Positions 25,572 to 35,198 of a DNA stretch of 64,000 nucleotides are shown here, one piece after another (the stretch's first letter is position 1; every line of letters starts with the position of its first letter). This DNA is from Sinorhizobium sp. 8-89 (GTDB lineage: Bacteria; Pseudomonadota; Alphaproteobacteria; Rhizobiales; Rhizobiaceae), in NCBI RefSeq assembly GCF_030124325.1, contig NZ_JASKLR010000017.1, forward strand, positions 46,664 through 110,663. The letters are read 5' to 3'. Under the pieces are notes generated by a model. That model had not been told where the DNA came from. It did not search any database and saw only the letters and a program-made list of their open reading frames with translations. The translations under genes and the position numbers were made by a program.

Positions 25572-26591
25572 ATGGCAAAGCTGCGCATTGGTGTGATCGG
25601 GCTTGGCATGGCGGCGGCGCCGCATGCCAAAAGCCTGCTCGACCTCAAAGATAGGGTTGAGGTCGCTGCCGCCTTCAGCCCGACGCCTGCGAGGCGGAAA
25701 ACATTTTCCGAGACCTATGGTTTCGCGACCTGTGACGCCGCCGAAACGATTTTCCGTGATCCGTCGATTGCCGCGGTCATGGTGCTGACTCCGCCCAATA
25801 CGCATCTCGAGCTCCTCCGGCAGGCCGCCGGAGCGGGCAAGCATGTGCTTCTCGAAAAACCGCTGGAGATCACCCAGGAGCGAGCGGAGGCCCTGGTCGA
25901 AACGGCGGAGCGGGCCAGGATAAAGCTTGGCATCGTGCTTCAGCACCGCTTCCGCCCCGTCAGCACGGCACTTGCCGAGCTGATCAACGACGGGCGCCTC
26001 GGCGAGATCGTCAGTGCCTCGGCGCGTCTTCACAACTGGCGGCCACAGAGCTATTACGATCAGCAGGGACGCGGGACGCTGGCTCGCGATGGAGGCGGCG
26101 TGCTTCTGACCCAGGCTATCCACACTCTCGACCTTCTGGTCTCGCTCGCTGGCCTTCCGGAGGAGGTCAGGGCCTATGCGGCGACCAGCAAGGTGCACCG
26201 CATGGAAACCGAGGACCTGGCAATGGCGGCCATCCGTTTCGCAAGCGGAGCGATCGGCACGGTGAGCGCCACCACCTGCGCCTATCCCGGCTATCCGGAC
26301 GAGATCGACATCATCGGCACGCGTGGCATGGCCCGTCTCGGCGGGCGAAGCCTTACCGCTTCCTTCCACGATGGATCGGAATCATCGCTCGAAGACGAAG
26401 GGGCCGGCGGTGCCGGCGCCGATCCCATGGCGTTCCCGCACCACCATCATCGCGCGGTGCTTGCCGATTTCCTCGATGCCGTCGCCGGCGGGCGAGAACC
26501 TCGCGTGAACGGGCGCGAAGCGCTAAAGGTTCATCGCTTCATCGACGCAATTCTCGGCGCCTCCGAAAGCGGCCGGACGCAGCATCTCTAA
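25572..26591 (+). CDS. Gfo/Idh/MocA-family oxidoreductase
   Basis: A 339-residue NAD(P)-dependent sugar dehydrogenase-like protein. The Rossmann motif is IGVIGLGMAAAPHAK at the N-terminus; GKHVLLEKPLEIT near residue 90 holds the family Lys-Pro pair. The C-terminal domain has RDGGGVLLTQAIHTLDLLVSLAG with the catalytic-region His. ATG 25572 is preceded by CGGAGGGA; a TTG further up is less likely. It is divergent from the uronate operon across a shared regulatory block, so it probably acts on a sugar acid or its lactone. Confidence 0.85.
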   Translation: MAKLRIGVIGLGMAAAPHAKSLLDLKDRVEVAAAFSPTPARRKTFSETYGFATCDAAETIFRDPSIAAVMVLTPPNTHLELLRQAAGAGKHVLLEKPLEITQERAEALVETAERARIKLGIVLQHRFRPVSTALAELINDGRLGEIVSASARLHNWRPQSYYDQQGRGTLARDGGGVLLTQAIHTLDLLVSLAGLPEEVRAYAATSKVHRMETEDLAMAAIRFASGAIGTVSATTCAYPGYPDEIDIIGTRGMARLGGRSLTASFHDGSESSLEDEGAGGAGADPMAFPHHHHRAVLADFLDAVAGGREPRVNGREALKVHRFIDAILGASESGRTQHL

Positions 26592-26763
26592 ACACTTCCC
26601 CGAGCCCAAGGGTGCCGAAAATTATCGCGAGCCGGGAATAGGTCCGGGCGGCGTCGTCCGTTCGTGCGATGGCGTCGTGGTTCGAACCGTTGAGACGAGG
26701 ACAGGTCCACAACAGGATTGAGGAGGACGATGAGACGGTGAGTGTCGGTCTGCCGCGCACGCT

Positions 26764-28320
26764 CTATTCCACGAGGTAAGTCTCGGTGGGACCGATGCCC
26801 CGCAGATCCAGCACGCAACGTGGCTCGAGCGCCCACTGACCGTGAAGGGCGCGCCTCGTCGCTTCCGAGATCTGTACGCGATCGGCAACGCCCTGCGATT
26901 CCAGGCGGCTTGCGATGTTCACAGTTTCTCCCCACACGTCGTAGACAAAACGGAGCCGGCCGATCAGACCGGCGACGACCGGTCCCGAATGGATCCCGAT
27001 GCGGACTCGAAAGCGGTCGCTGTCCGGGGGCATATCGCCCAACGCTTTCTGCATTGACTTCCCGAGAGCCACGATCCTGTCGGCGTGATCCGCCGTAGGC
27101 TCTGGAATGCCGCAGGCGGCCATATAGGCATCTCCGATGGTCTTGATCTTCTCCACACGATGCTGCTCAGCCAAGAAATCGAATGTCCTGAACATCCCAT
27201 CCAGCCGCCTGACCAGATCGGAGGGTGGCAGCCTTGCTGCAATCGGCGAGAAACCGACGATATCCGCGAACAGAATGGAAACCTCGTCGAAACGGTCGGC
27301 GATAACCTCCTCGCCGCCCTGCAATCGGGCAACGATCTGATCGGGCAGGATCGCGTGGATCAGCGAATCAGCACGCCGCTTCTCCATTTCGATACGCTGC
27401 AGATAGCGGTGCTCGCGATCAAGCCAGCGCTTCTTCTCGAGAGCGGAGTTGATGCGCGCCCGCAGCAGTATCGGATTGAAGGGCTTTGTAAGATAATCAT
27501 CGGCTCCCGCCTCGATACAGCGGGCTACCGCCGCAACTTCACTTAAGCCCGATATCATGATCACCGGGACATGCCGCCATCGGTTTTCACCCTTCAGCCG
27601 CGAGAGAATCTCGATGCCGTTCATGTCCGGCATCAATATGTCGAGCAGGATAAGATCGAATTCATCTTCGTCCAGTGTCTTCAGCGCGGACAAACCGGAA
27701 TCAGCAGTGGCGACGCGATGACCTTCACGCCGCAGGCGGCGGGAGAGAAGATCACGATTGCTGGCGACGTCGTCAACGATCAGAATCCTGCCGGCCTGCT
27801 CGGGCCATGCGCCCCGATCGGCCTTGAAGAGCAGCCGTTCAAGTTCCGCCGCGTCGATCTTGGCTTGATCCCCTGGGTGAAGGGTCTCGATTGCTTCTCC
27901 GCGCGAAAGACCGGCGATGGCGTCGACCTGCTTCAAAAGCTCGGCCGCCGCAGCCAGTATCACACCGAGATCCTCTCTCAGCGTGAGCTCTCGCAGATCC
28001 CCGGCATCCTCAAGGATCATTTCCGAATAGCCAATGATGGCGTTGAGAGGCGTGCGCAGATCATGGCGGAGCCTAGCCTCCGTCTCCCCGCCCTTCCGAG
28101 AGCCGGTGTTGCCGTCAATTAGGCGATCGATGAGGTCGTTCAGTTGCCGTGCCGCGGCGCCGATCCGCTCCAGGTCTGCCTGCATGTGGGGCAAGCCGAG
28201 CTCCCGCGCCTGCTCGAGCAGCAGCTCTTGAAAGCCCATGATCGCCCGCGCTGGCCCGGCCAGCCGCTGCTCCACGTGGGCGGCGATGGCTTGGCGCTGG
28301 AATTGATTGCCGGTACTCAT
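26764..28320 (-). CDS. HisKA-like / receiver / class III adenylate cyclase
   Basis: A 518-residue cytoplasmic signalling protein. Residues about 80-110 hold a HisKA-like helix ([19 protein letters not shown]) with Asp after the His as in kinases, but there is no ATPase domain. Residues 175-290 are a receiver (ILIVDDVASNRDLL, phospho-Asp in LILLDILMPDMNG, TKPF). The rest is a class III cyclase: metal Asp residues in LFADIVGF and KTIGDAY, and the adenine-selecting Lys (EKIKT) and Asp (YDVWGETVN). It therefore should make cAMP. It is last in a kinase-receiver-cyclase group and probably receives phosphate from the large kinase. Confidence 0.88.
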   Translation of the reverse strand: MSTGNQFQRQAIAAHVEQRLAGPARAIMGFQELLLEQARELGLPHMQADLERIGAAARQLNDLIDRLIDGNTGSRKGGETEARLRHDLRTPLNAIIGYSEMILEDAGDLRELTLREDLGVILAAAAELLKQVDAIAGLSRGEAIETLHPGDQAKIDAAELERLLFKADRGAWPEQAGRILIVDDVASNRDLLSRRLRREGHRVATADSGLSALKTLDEDEFDLILLDILMPDMNGIEILSRLKGENRWRHVPVIMISGLSEVAAVARCIEAGADDYLTKPFNPILLRARINSALEKKRWLDREHRYLQRIEMEKRRADSLIHAILPDQIVARLQGGEEVIADRFDEVSILFADIVGFSPIAARLPPSDLVRRLDGMFRTFDFLAEQHRVEKIKTIGDAYMAACGIPEPTADHADRIVALGKSMQKALGDMPPDSDRFRVRIGIHSGPVVAGLIGRLRFVYDVWGETVNIASRLESQGVADRVQISEATRRALHGQWALEPRCVLDLRGIGPTETYLVE

Positions 28321-28332
28321 GGCAATGGCCGC

Positions 28333-28704
28333 TCAATGAGGTGTCGCGAGCAGTTGCTCGATCTTCCGGACGAGCTGCGAAAGGTCGACTGGCTTGCTGT
28401 CATAATCGTCGCAGCCGGCCTCAAGAGCCATGTCCCGATCGCTCGCCATTGCGTGGGCAGTCAGCGCGATGACGGGAATCCTGGACGTAACCGGATTGGC
28501 CTTGATCAGTCTGGTCGCTTCCCAGCCGTCCATCACCGGCAGGCTCATGTCCATCAGGATCAGATCCGGCTTTTCCAAAGCGGCAAGCTCGACGCCGGCC
28601 TTTCCGTTTTCTGCAATCAGCACATCGAAGCCGCGACGAGACAACCGCCGCGAAAGCATGTCGCGGTTCATTTCATTGTCTTCCACCAGAAGGATTTTCG
28701 TCAT
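28333..28704 (-). CDS. Single-domain response regulator
   Basis: A 123-residue CheY-like receiver. The acidic pair is in LLVEDNEMNR, the phospho-acceptor in LILMDMSLPVMDGWE, the Thr in VIALTAHAM and the Lys in DDYDSKPVDL. No output domain is present. RBS GGAGGAG precedes the ATG. It sits between the hybrid kinase and the cyclase gene, so it may shuttle or drain phosphate between them, as DivK-type receivers do. Confidence 0.88.
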   Translation of the reverse strand: MTKILLVEDNEMNRDMLSRRLSRRGFDVLIAENGKAGVELAALEKPDLILMDMSLPVMDGWEATRLIKANPVTSRIPVIALTAHAMASDRDMALEAGCDDYDSKPVDLSQLVRKIEQLLATPH

Positions 28705-28730
28705 TTCCGCGTCTCCTCCTGTCTTGCGCT

Positions 28731-31490
28731 TCAGCCGTGGGTAATGGCCTCACCAGCCGTCTCGCGTGATCCTATCTGGCGCTCGAGAGCCTCGACCAGT
28801 TGGGACCTGCTGTTTGCGCCTTTGTTCACGACAGCGACCGCCCGGTCGCGCAGCCAACTCAACTCGTTTGCAGAAAGGTCCTTCGAAGTGACCACGACCA
28901 CCGGAATGTTCTGGAGTTCCGGGATCCTCTGCATCTCGTTGAGTGTCTGGAATCCATCCATTTCCGGCATGAGAAGATCGAGCAGGACAAGGCGCGGCAT
29001 AAGCCGTTTCATCAGTTCGAGGCCGCGGACGCCGTCGGCTGCCTCGTGCACCGTCCAATCCCGCTTCACCAGAATGCGGCGGAGGAATTCGCGGGAAGCC
29101 TGATCGTCGTCGATGACCAGTACGTCGCGGTTGCCGCCGCCGTAGGCCTCGATGGTCCGGATGAGCCTTTCCGTGTCGATGGGCTTGGTCATATATTCGA
29201 CCGCGCCGAGCGAGAGGCCGAGTTCGCGATCCGCCAGGATCGTCGCAAGGATCACAGGAATCGTGCACAGTTCGGGATCGCTCTTCAACGTGCGCAGCAC
29301 CGACCAGCCGTCCTGATGCGGCATGATGATGTCGAGAATGATTGCGGCGGGACGATGCTCCCGTGCGGCGGCTATTCCTTCCGCTCCGCTTGCCGCCTCT
29401 ATCGAGGCAAGTCCCGCTTCTGCAAGCGCTTTCGCGATTAAGTCGCGGGCAGCCGGTTCGTCGTCGATGATGAGTGCGGTGCGACCCGGCTGAACGATCG
29501 GCGGCGGCTCTGCAGTCCGAGGTTCGTCAGCTTCCCGCCTGCATTGCGCCGGCACTTCCATCGTGAAGACCGATCCTTTTCCGACCTGGCTTTCGACTTT
29601 GACGACGCCGCCTATCATGCGGCAGAAGCTGCGGGTGATGCTCAAGCCCAAACCTGTGCCGCCGTAATTCCGGGTCGTGGAAGCATCGGCCTGGGTGAAG
29701 GCATTGAAAAGCCGTTGCTGCTGTTCCGGCGTCATTCCGATTCCAGTATCGGACACTTTGAACACGAGCCAATCGCAGTCCGTTCGCCTTTCGCGTCGAA
29801 CTGAGAGAGTTACCCGGCCGCCATTGGTGAATTTGGCCGCGTTGCTGAGCAGGTTGAAGAGATTTTGGCGCAGCTTGGTCTGGTCGGAGTGCATCTCGCC
29901 AAGGTCGTCGTGGACGTCCTCAATGAACTCGTTCCGGTTCTTGGCCATCAGCGGCGCGACGGTAGCGCTTACGTCGCGGAGCAAGTCCGCGACGTCGAAG
30001 GTTTCCAGAAAGATTTCCATCTTGTTGGCCTCGATCTTCGAGAGGTCGAGGATGTCGTTGATAAGCGACAGCAGATGCCGGCCGGCAGACGCTATTTTGT
30101 CAAGGTCCGGGACGAGTTCGTCGTCGTTGTGGTCGCGCGCCTCCTCTATCAGCATCTCGCTGTAGCCGATGATCGCGTTCAGTGGCGTGCGCAATTCGTG
30201 GCTCATGGAAGCGAGAAAACGACTCTTCGCCTCGCTTGCCGATTCTGCGTTGCTCTTGGCCCGCTCGAGTTCGACTTGCCTCTGCTTGAGTTCGGTAATG
30301 TCCGTGTAGACTGCGACCGTCCCGCCATCGGGAATCTTGCGTTTGGTAATGCGGACCCACTTGTCGCCGAACCGCTTCTCGTCGACGAGGCCCGCAGGAT
30401 CCCTGTGAAGGCGCAGGCGATCCTCAATCCATTCTTCCGGCGATTTGCCTTCGAGGTCCACTTGCCCTTTTGCCAAATTCTGCTCCAGGATTTCGCGGAA
30501 GCTCTTGCCGCGAAGCTCGCTCGGCTTGTGATTGGGGAAAATTTCGCAATATTTGCTGTTGGCGATCAGGATCCTGTCGTCCGGATCATAGAGAACGAAC
30601 CCATCGGAAATCGCCTCAAGCGCCGCGGCGATCGTCCGCCTCTGCCGCTCTGCCTCGTCTTCGAGCCTTTTCTTTTCGATCGCGCTTTGCTGGAAGAGCG
30701 AAAGCGTCTTCGCCATTGCTCCGAATTCGTCGCCGCTCTCCTCAGGGATCTCGACGTCGTAGCGTCCTTCCGTCAGATCTCCGATCACGCGATTGAGACG
30801 CCTGAGCGGTCCGATGATCGAGCGCAGGACAAGAAGCGTGAGGAAAGAGCCGATCAGGACTAGGACACCCACCAGGATGGCGGCGGCCGTGGCGGTCCGC
30901 TCAGTTTGCGCGACAACCTCGTTGCGGGCCGCCTCCGCATCCGCCTTTACCTGCTCGACGAGTTTGTTGAGATCCGCATCGACCTTGCCGCTGTGGGTGC
31001 GTGCCCTTGCCAGAAGAGCGTTGCCGACGATTCGGTTGTCCTGCGTATAGCTGTCCGTTGCCTGCAGCGCCGTTTCGACATAGGCATCGACCTGCGCGCG
31101 GATTTCCTCGACCGCGTCGGGCGAGTGCTTCGCAAGCCGCTCTAACTGGACCTGCAAGCGTTCTCGGGCCTCATCGGCATTGCGCTGCGAATTCATCAGC
31201 AGGCTGACCGAGAGATCAGTCAGCCAATACCGTAGATCGCCGAAGGCGACATGCGCCGTGGCCGCTGATGCTGCGCGGTCGAATAGTTCTCTGGTTTCGG
31301 CCATGCGCTCGGCGCTGCGATAGAGCGCCTGTGTGAGAAAAACGGATGACAGGATAAGGCTGATCAGGCCGGCTGCAGTCAGTGCAGCGACACGGGCGGA
31401 GATCGGCAGGTTGGCGAGTCGGCTGGCGCGCTTCTTGGCCGATGCCGGGGCTGCCTCGAACGCCCGCTCCTGTTGCCCGAGCGCGCTCAT
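28731..31490 (-). CDS. Hybrid histidine kinase with PAS and two receivers
   Basis: A 919-residue membrane kinase. TM1 is about 33-56, then a 145-residue helical periplasmic domain, TM2 about 200-226, HAMP to about 275, PAS about 285-400, HisKA with H431 ([18 protein letters not shown]), HATPase with N-box [10 protein letters not shown] and VSDTGIGM, and two receivers (phospho-Asp in [13 protein letters not shown] and [13 protein letters not shown]). Its start overlaps the stop of the DUF3365 haem-protein gene (ATGA), which suggests the two act together, with the periplasmic domain reading the haem protein. The downstream receiver and cyclase are likely outputs. Confidence 0.9.
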   Translation of the reverse strand: MSALGQQERAFEAAPASAKKRASRLANLPISARVAALTAAGLISLILSSVFLTQALYRSAERMAETRELFDRAASAATAHVAFGDLRYWLTDLSVSLLMNSQRNADEARERLQVQLERLAKHSPDAVEEIRAQVDAYVETALQATDSYTQDNRIVGNALLARARTHSGKVDADLNKLVEQVKADAEAARNEVVAQTERTATAAAILVGVLVLIGSFLTLLVLRSIIGPLRRLNRVIGDLTEGRYDVEIPEESGDEFGAMAKTLSLFQQSAIEKKRLEDEAERQRRTIAAALEAISDGFVLYDPDDRILIANSKYCEIFPNHKPSELRGKSFREILEQNLAKGQVDLEGKSPEEWIEDRLRLHRDPAGLVDEKRFGDKWVRITKRKIPDGGTVAVYTDITELKQRQVELERAKSNAESASEAKSRFLASMSHELRTPLNAIIGYSEMLIEEARDHNDDELVPDLDKIASAGRHLLSLINDILDLSKIEANKMEIFLETFDVADLLRDVSATVAPLMAKNRNEFIEDVHDDLGEMHSDQTKLRQNLFNLLSNAAKFTNGGRVTLSVRRERRTDCDWLVFKVSDTGIGMTPEQQQRLFNAFTQADASTTRNYGGTGLGLSITRSFCRMIGGVVKVESQVGKGSVFTMEVPAQCRREADEPRTAEPPPIVQPGRTALIIDDEPAARDLIAKALAEAGLASIEAASGAEGIAAAREHRPAAIILDIIMPHQDGWSVLRTLKSDPELCTIPVILATILADRELGLSLGAVEYMTKPIDTERLIRTIEAYGGGNRDVLVIDDDQASREFLRRILVKRDWTVHEAADGVRGLELMKRLMPRLVLLDLLMPEMDGFQTLNEMQRIPELQNIPVVVVTSKDLSANELSWLRDRAVAVVNKGANSRSQLVEALERQIGSRETAGEAITHG

Positions 31491-32245
31491 TTGAACAAGA
31501 CGATGCTGATCGCACCGCCCAGATCGCCCGCTTTGCCGCCTTCTTTCGGATAGCCGGTGATGTCGATTTCGCCCTTCGGTTCACCGTGACAGGAAAGACA
31601 GGAGTCCGTGTAGTATTCCGGCAGCAGCATCCGGAAAGCAGGGCGGCCGTTGACCTGAGCCGCTTCCGTATAGGCATCACCCTTCGGCCTCTTTGGGTCC
31701 GAGAAGACTTCATTGATGACGCGTGTCTCCCACGTATCCGGCAGCGACTTGCGGTTGCGGACGAGGACCTCCGGCGCAGTCACGCGGACCAGCGCCTCGT
31801 TTCCCACTTTGGTGGCGAATTTCTCGTTCATCAGGCGCGCGAAAACCGCCGGGACGAAACCCTTAAAGCCGATGCCGGGGCGGTTTATATCATCCTGCTG
31901 CTGGTCGACGACTTCACGCATAGCCTCGATCTGTGCCTGGAGCAGTTTTTGGTCGCGCGCCTCGAGATCACCGGAGATCAAGTCAACACCGGTACGCTTG
32001 CCATAGAGGGCAATCGCCTCCGCCGTGAAACGCTCGCCATCGAGATGCTTGTCTCCGACGGCCGGATCGTTAATCAGCGACTGATAATTCGAAAGGACGC
32101 TTCGGGCGGCTCTGAGCAATTCCGCAAGCCGCGTTCCGGTCGCTACATCAGCGGCCTCTTCAGCCGCCGCCGGAGGCAAGAGGAGGATGCAACCGGTCAA
32201 AAATGCGAAAACACAGTTTCGCGCCAAGGCGGTAATTGCTTCCAT
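31487..32245 (-). CDS. DUF3365-type secreted c-type haem sensor protein
   Basis: A 252-residue exported protein with a signal peptide ([16 protein letters not shown]). A DUF3365/Tll0287-like domain follows ([19 protein letters not shown] at its start, [19 protein letters not shown] in the middle). Near the C-terminus CLSCHG is a CxxCH haem-c motif. Such domains are thought to be redox or gas sensors, usually fused to a kinase or cyclase; here it is separate but translationally coupled to a hybrid kinase. ATG 32245 is chosen because GGAGGGA lies upstream. Confidence 0.85.
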   Translation of the reverse strand: MEAITALARNCVFAFLTGCILLLPPAAAEEAADVATGTRLAELLRAARSVLSNYQSLINDPAVGDKHLDGERFTAEAIALYGKRTGVDLISGDLEARDQKLLQAQIEAMREVVDQQQDDINRPGIGFKGFVPAVFARLMNEKFATKVGNEALVRVTAPEVLVRNRKSLPDTWETRVINEVFSDPKRPKGDAYTEAAQVNGRPAFRMLLPEYYTDSCLSCHGEPKGEIDITGYPKEGGKAGDLGGAISIVLFK

Positions 32246-32557
32246 TTTGGTGTCCCTCCGGGAGGAAGCGCAATCCGGAAACATACCATAGGAAGGGCAC
32301 TGGAAGAACCATCTCTGGCAAGCTGGGCCACAGTTTGGCGTGCGAGCGGCAGGTTTGAAACGGTGGGGCGGGTCATTGTCGATGCGGTAGTGGTCAGGCG
32401 AAGCCTGATTTTCGTCAGAGGCGTCTTAAAAAGGCACGCCGCGGCGAGAGTTGTGCTGCGTGCATCGGCCGGCCAGCGGTTGGGTAAGCCCCCTCAAGCC
32501 CGCCGAAAAGAGATAGAGCCGCGATAGCTTTGTCGGGCTTCGTGGTCTCGGACACAG

Positions 32558-32585
32558 TTGACTTCCGCGCCAAGGTTGGTACTAT
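32558..32585 (+). promoter_or_regulatory. Sigma-70-type promoter of the gntR-TRAP-uxuA operon
   Basis: TTGACT (32558-32563) and TACTAT (32580-32585) are separated by 16 bases, about 65 bases before the GntR start. Confidence 0.55.
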
Positions 32586-32591
32586 CAAGAT

Positions 32592-32602
32592 TGGTATGAC
32601 CA
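32592..32602. promoter_or_regulatory. GntR/FadR-type operator TGGTATGACCA
   Basis: A perfect TGGT-n3-ACCA palindrome, the classical FadR-subfamily core. It begins seven bases after the -10 element, so the encoded GntR protein probably represses its own operon. A half-related TTGGTACTATCAA overlaps the -10. Confidence 0.65.
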
Positions 32603-32650
32603 CTTGGCCACTTGGCCGCCGATAACCCGAGGCTGTATTCGAGGGACACG

Positions 32651-33394
32651 ATGTTCTCTGCCGTGGAATCGCGCCGCCTGTATCGTCAGGTCGCGGACCA
32701 GATGCGAGGCCTGATCGAGCGGGGCGAGTTGGCGCCCGGCTCGCGGCTTCCGGCTGAGCGGGAACTCGCGCAGAAGCTGGGTGTTTCCCGCCCCACCATC
32801 CGCGAGGCGTTGATCGTGCTCGAGGTCGAGGGCTTCATCGACATCCGCATGGGCTCGGGCATCTATGTTACAGCGCGCAAGGACGCAGCATCGGATACGC
32901 CGCCAGAGGATTTCGAAGGTCCCTTTGAGTTGCTGAGGGCGCGGGCGGTGGTCGAATGCGCGATCGCCGAGGAGGCTGCCCGGCTGGCCCGGCCCGAGCA
33001 TATAACCGTCATGGACGACAATCTGGCGCGGATGGCTGCGGCGCTCGAAGACCGGCGCCAGGCGCTTGCGCTCGATCGCGAGTTCCATGTCATCGTCTCG
33101 AGCATCATCGCCAATCAGACGCTGAACCGTTTCGTCGGCAGCATCCACGACATGCGCATGACGCCGTATTTCGAGAAGCTCGCCAGCTATTTCGAAAACA
33201 CCGAGACCTGGCGCGCCGCGATGGAGGAACATCGCACGATCCGCGACGCGATCGCTGGCGGCGATCCGGCCGCCGCACGCGCCGCGATGCGCGCGCATCT
33301 CGACCAATCTCAACTTCGCCTGTCGGCGAGCTTCGGGGAGGAGCCGTCCGACAGCACGATACCCGCCGCGTGGAGGCGCGTCGGGGGCAAATAG
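32651..33394 (+). CDS. GntR/FadR-family regulator of the uxu operon
   Basis: A 247-residue regulator with winged HTH (LYRQVADQMRGLIERGEL, PAERELAQKLGVSRPTIREAL) and FCD domain (ARAVVECAIAEEAARLA, LDREFHVIVSSIIANQTLNRF, HRTIRDAIAGGDPAAARAAM). The FCD metal residues are kept. ATG 32651 with GAGGG upstream is preferred over a TTG 13 codons earlier. It is the first gene of the TRAP-dehydrogenase-uxuA operon and resembles UxuR/ExuR-type hexuronate regulators. A FadR-type operator lies just upstream. Confidence 0.88.
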   Translation: MFSAVESRRLYRQVADQMRGLIERGELAPGSRLPAERELAQKLGVSRPTIREALIVLEVEGFIDIRMGSGIYVTARKDAASDTPPEDFEGPFELLRARAVVECAIAEEAARLARPEHITVMDDNLARMAAALEDRRQALALDREFHVIVSSIIANQTLNRFVGSIHDMRMTPYFEKLASYFENTETWRAAMEEHRTIRDAIAGGDPAAARAAMRAHLDQSQLRLSASFGEEPSDSTIPAAWRRVGGK

Positions 33395-33432
33395 CGCTTT
33401 GTTTCAATCACTTCGCTTGGGAGGAGAAGAAG

Positions 33433-34407
33433 ATGAAAATCAGACTGTTAACGCTACTGGGTGCGACTGCGACTATCCTGGCTTCGGCGCTGACCGCGCA
33501 GGCTCAGACGGCGCTCAAATGGGCGCATGTCTACGAGACCTCGGAGCCGTTCCACACGGAGTCCGTCTGGGCCGCTGAAGAGATCGGCAAGCGCACTGAG
33601 GGGCGTTACAAGATCGACGTCTTTCCGGCCTCGCAGCTCGGCAAGGAGGCCGACCTGAACCAGGGCCTGAAGCTCGGTACGGTCGATATCATCATTTCCG
33701 GCTCGAGCTTCGCGGCGCGCGAACATGCGCCAATCGGCGTCACCTACTTTCCCTATATCTTCCGCGACCCCGCCCATCTGATCGCCTACACGAAGACTGA
33801 TGTCTTCAAGCGGTTGGCTCAAGGATACGAGGAAGCCTCGGGCAACCACATCACCGCCGTCACCTATTATGGCACCCGTCACACGACGTCGAATCGACCG
33901 ATCGCCAAATGCGCCGACATGCAGGGCCTGAAGATGCGCGTGCCCGACGTTCCGGCTTATCTCGCCATGCCACGCGCCTGCGGCGCCAACACGACGCCGA
34001 TTGCCTTTGCGGAAGTTTACCTCGCCTTGCAGAACGGCACGGTGGAGGCCCAGGAAAATCCGCTGACGACGATCGAGGCGAAGAAATTCTTCGAGGTGCA
34101 GAAGCATATCGTGCTGACTGGGCACATCGTCGATCATCTGAACACGGTGGTCTCGAAGAACCTATGGTCGCAGCTCTCCGATGCCGACAAGCAGATCTTC
34201 ACCGAGGTGATGCAGGAGGCCGCGGAACGCGCCACCAAGATCATCGAAGAGCGTGAGAAGAAGCTCGTTGAGACCTTCAAGGAGCGCGGTATCGAAGTAA
34301 CCGAAGTCGACAAGGCGGATTTCGAGTCGAATGTGATGGACAAGGTGGCGCTCGAAGACTTCGGCTATACGAAGGAAGACTGGGAGGCCATCCGCGCCGT
34401 CAAGTGA
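33433..34407 (+). CDS. TRAP transporter binding protein (DctP-type)
   Basis: A periplasmic binding protein of 324 residues with signal peptide ending near LTAQA-QTA. MQGLKMRVPDVPAYLAMPRACG contains the conserved carboxylate-binding Arg, and FAEVYLALQNGTVEAQENPLT is the second hallmark; the Asn after QE is typical of sugar-acid TRAP proteins. RBS GGGAGGAGAAG precedes the ATG. An open frame that starts earlier inside the GntR gene is spurious. From its neighbours it should bind L-gulonate, D-mannonate or a hexuronate. Confidence 0.9.
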   Translation: MKIRLLTLLGATATILASALTAQAQTALKWAHVYETSEPFHTESVWAAEEIGKRTEGRYKIDVFPASQLGKEADLNQGLKLGTVDIIISGSSFAAREHAPIGVTYFPYIFRDPAHLIAYTKTDVFKRLAQGYEEASGNHITAVTYYGTRHTTSNRPIAKCADMQGLKMRVPDVPAYLAMPRACGANTTPIAFAEVYLALQNGTVEAQENPLTTIEAKKFFEVQKHIVLTGHIVDHLNTVVSKNLWSQLSDADKQIFTEVMQEAAERATKIIEEREKKLVETFKERGIEVTEVDKADFESNVMDKVALEDFGYTKEDWEAIRAVK

Positions 34408-34568
34408 TGGCACGATGACCTGGGTCGTGCCGGCCCAAATCATGCGTGATCGCCACGCGCAAGTCAGAACGGGACGCGGGAGAACCGCGCATACTTCTCC
34501 TGATCCCGTTCTGCGGTCAAAACATCGCAGCGACTGAGCGCATCCATGGACGCGCGGTGCTGCAATGT

Positions 34569-34590
34569 CGGCCGCTCGGCAGAGCGGCCG
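34569..34590 (+). terminator. Perfect hairpin between TRAP dctP- and dctQ-type genes
   Basis: CGGCCGCTC pairs with GAGCGGCCG around loop GGCA, about 160 bases after the binding-protein stop and 33 before the permease start. There is no T-run. It probably limits read-through or protects the upstream mRNA so that binding protein exceeds permease. Confidence 0.6.
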
Positions 34591-34622
34591 ACGTTCCGCC
34601 CACCATTCACCGGATGATCGCC

Positions 34623-35195
34623 ATGTCACAGGAAGTCCATTTGCAGACGACGCCGGAGGAAATCGCCCATTCCTTCGACGAGGCTCCGCCAGCTGCGGAT
34701 ATTTCGAACTATGCCTTCGAGGATTGGGTGACGCTCGCCATCTTCTGGGTGATGACGGCATGCGTGTTCCTGCAGTTCTTCACCCGCTATGTCCTCAATA
34801 ATTCCTACGCCTGGACTGAGGAGATCGCCACCAATTGCCTGATCGGCGTGGTGTTCCTCGGCTCCGTCATGTGCGTTCGTGTTTCCCGGCACATTCAGGT
34901 CGACGTGCTTTATCACTATCTGCCGCGTGCGGTCGCACGCGGCATGGCGATCTTCGTCGATCTCGTGCGGATCGGCTTCTTCGCCTACGCCTGCTGGTTG
35001 ATGTGGCGCTATGTGGCGATCGTCGCCAACGAGCGCATGGTGACGGTCAATCTGCCGCGCAACATCGTCTTCTACACCGTGATGGCCGGCTTCGTGCTGA
35101 TGCTCGTCCGCTCGATCCAGGTCTTTATCGCCAATCAGCGCCGCGGCTATTCGGTTCTCGAAAAGCCCGAGGAATTCCAGAAGATTGAGGGCTGA
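34623..35195 (+). CDS. TRAP transporter small permease (DctQ-type)
   Basis: A four-helix membrane protein of 190 residues. FFTRYVLNNSYAWTEEIATN and LGSVMCVRVSRHIQVDVLY are the DctQ signature. The first ATG with a plausible context is 34614 or 34623 (MSQEVHLQTTPEE); I use the second, but RBS evidence is weak and the frame is open further upstream through non-conserved sequence. It pairs with the large permease four bases downstream. Confidence 0.85.
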   Translation: MSQEVHLQTTPEEIAHSFDEAPPAADISNYAFEDWVTLAIFWVMTACVFLQFFTRYVLNNSYAWTEEIATNCLIGVVFLGSVMCVRVSRHIQVDVLYHYLPRAVARGMAIFVDLVRIGFFAYACWLMWRYVAIVANERMVTVNLPRNIVFYTVMAGFVLMLVRSIQVFIANQRRGYSVLEKPEEFQKIEG

Positions 35196-35198
35196 TCC

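Larger units (their letters stand above)
32246..32650. other. Divergent intergenic region
   Basis: About 400 bases separate the haem-sensor gene (minus) from the GntR gene (plus). I see no gene. The right end has a promoter and a GntR-type operator, listed separately; the left part should hold the promoter of the kinase group, but none is obvious. Confidence 0.5.

Noticed and set aside
32956..34407. Long TRAP binding-protein frame starting inside the GntR gene
   Set aside because: The signal peptide and RBS place the start at 33433; the upstream part overlaps the regulator in another frame.
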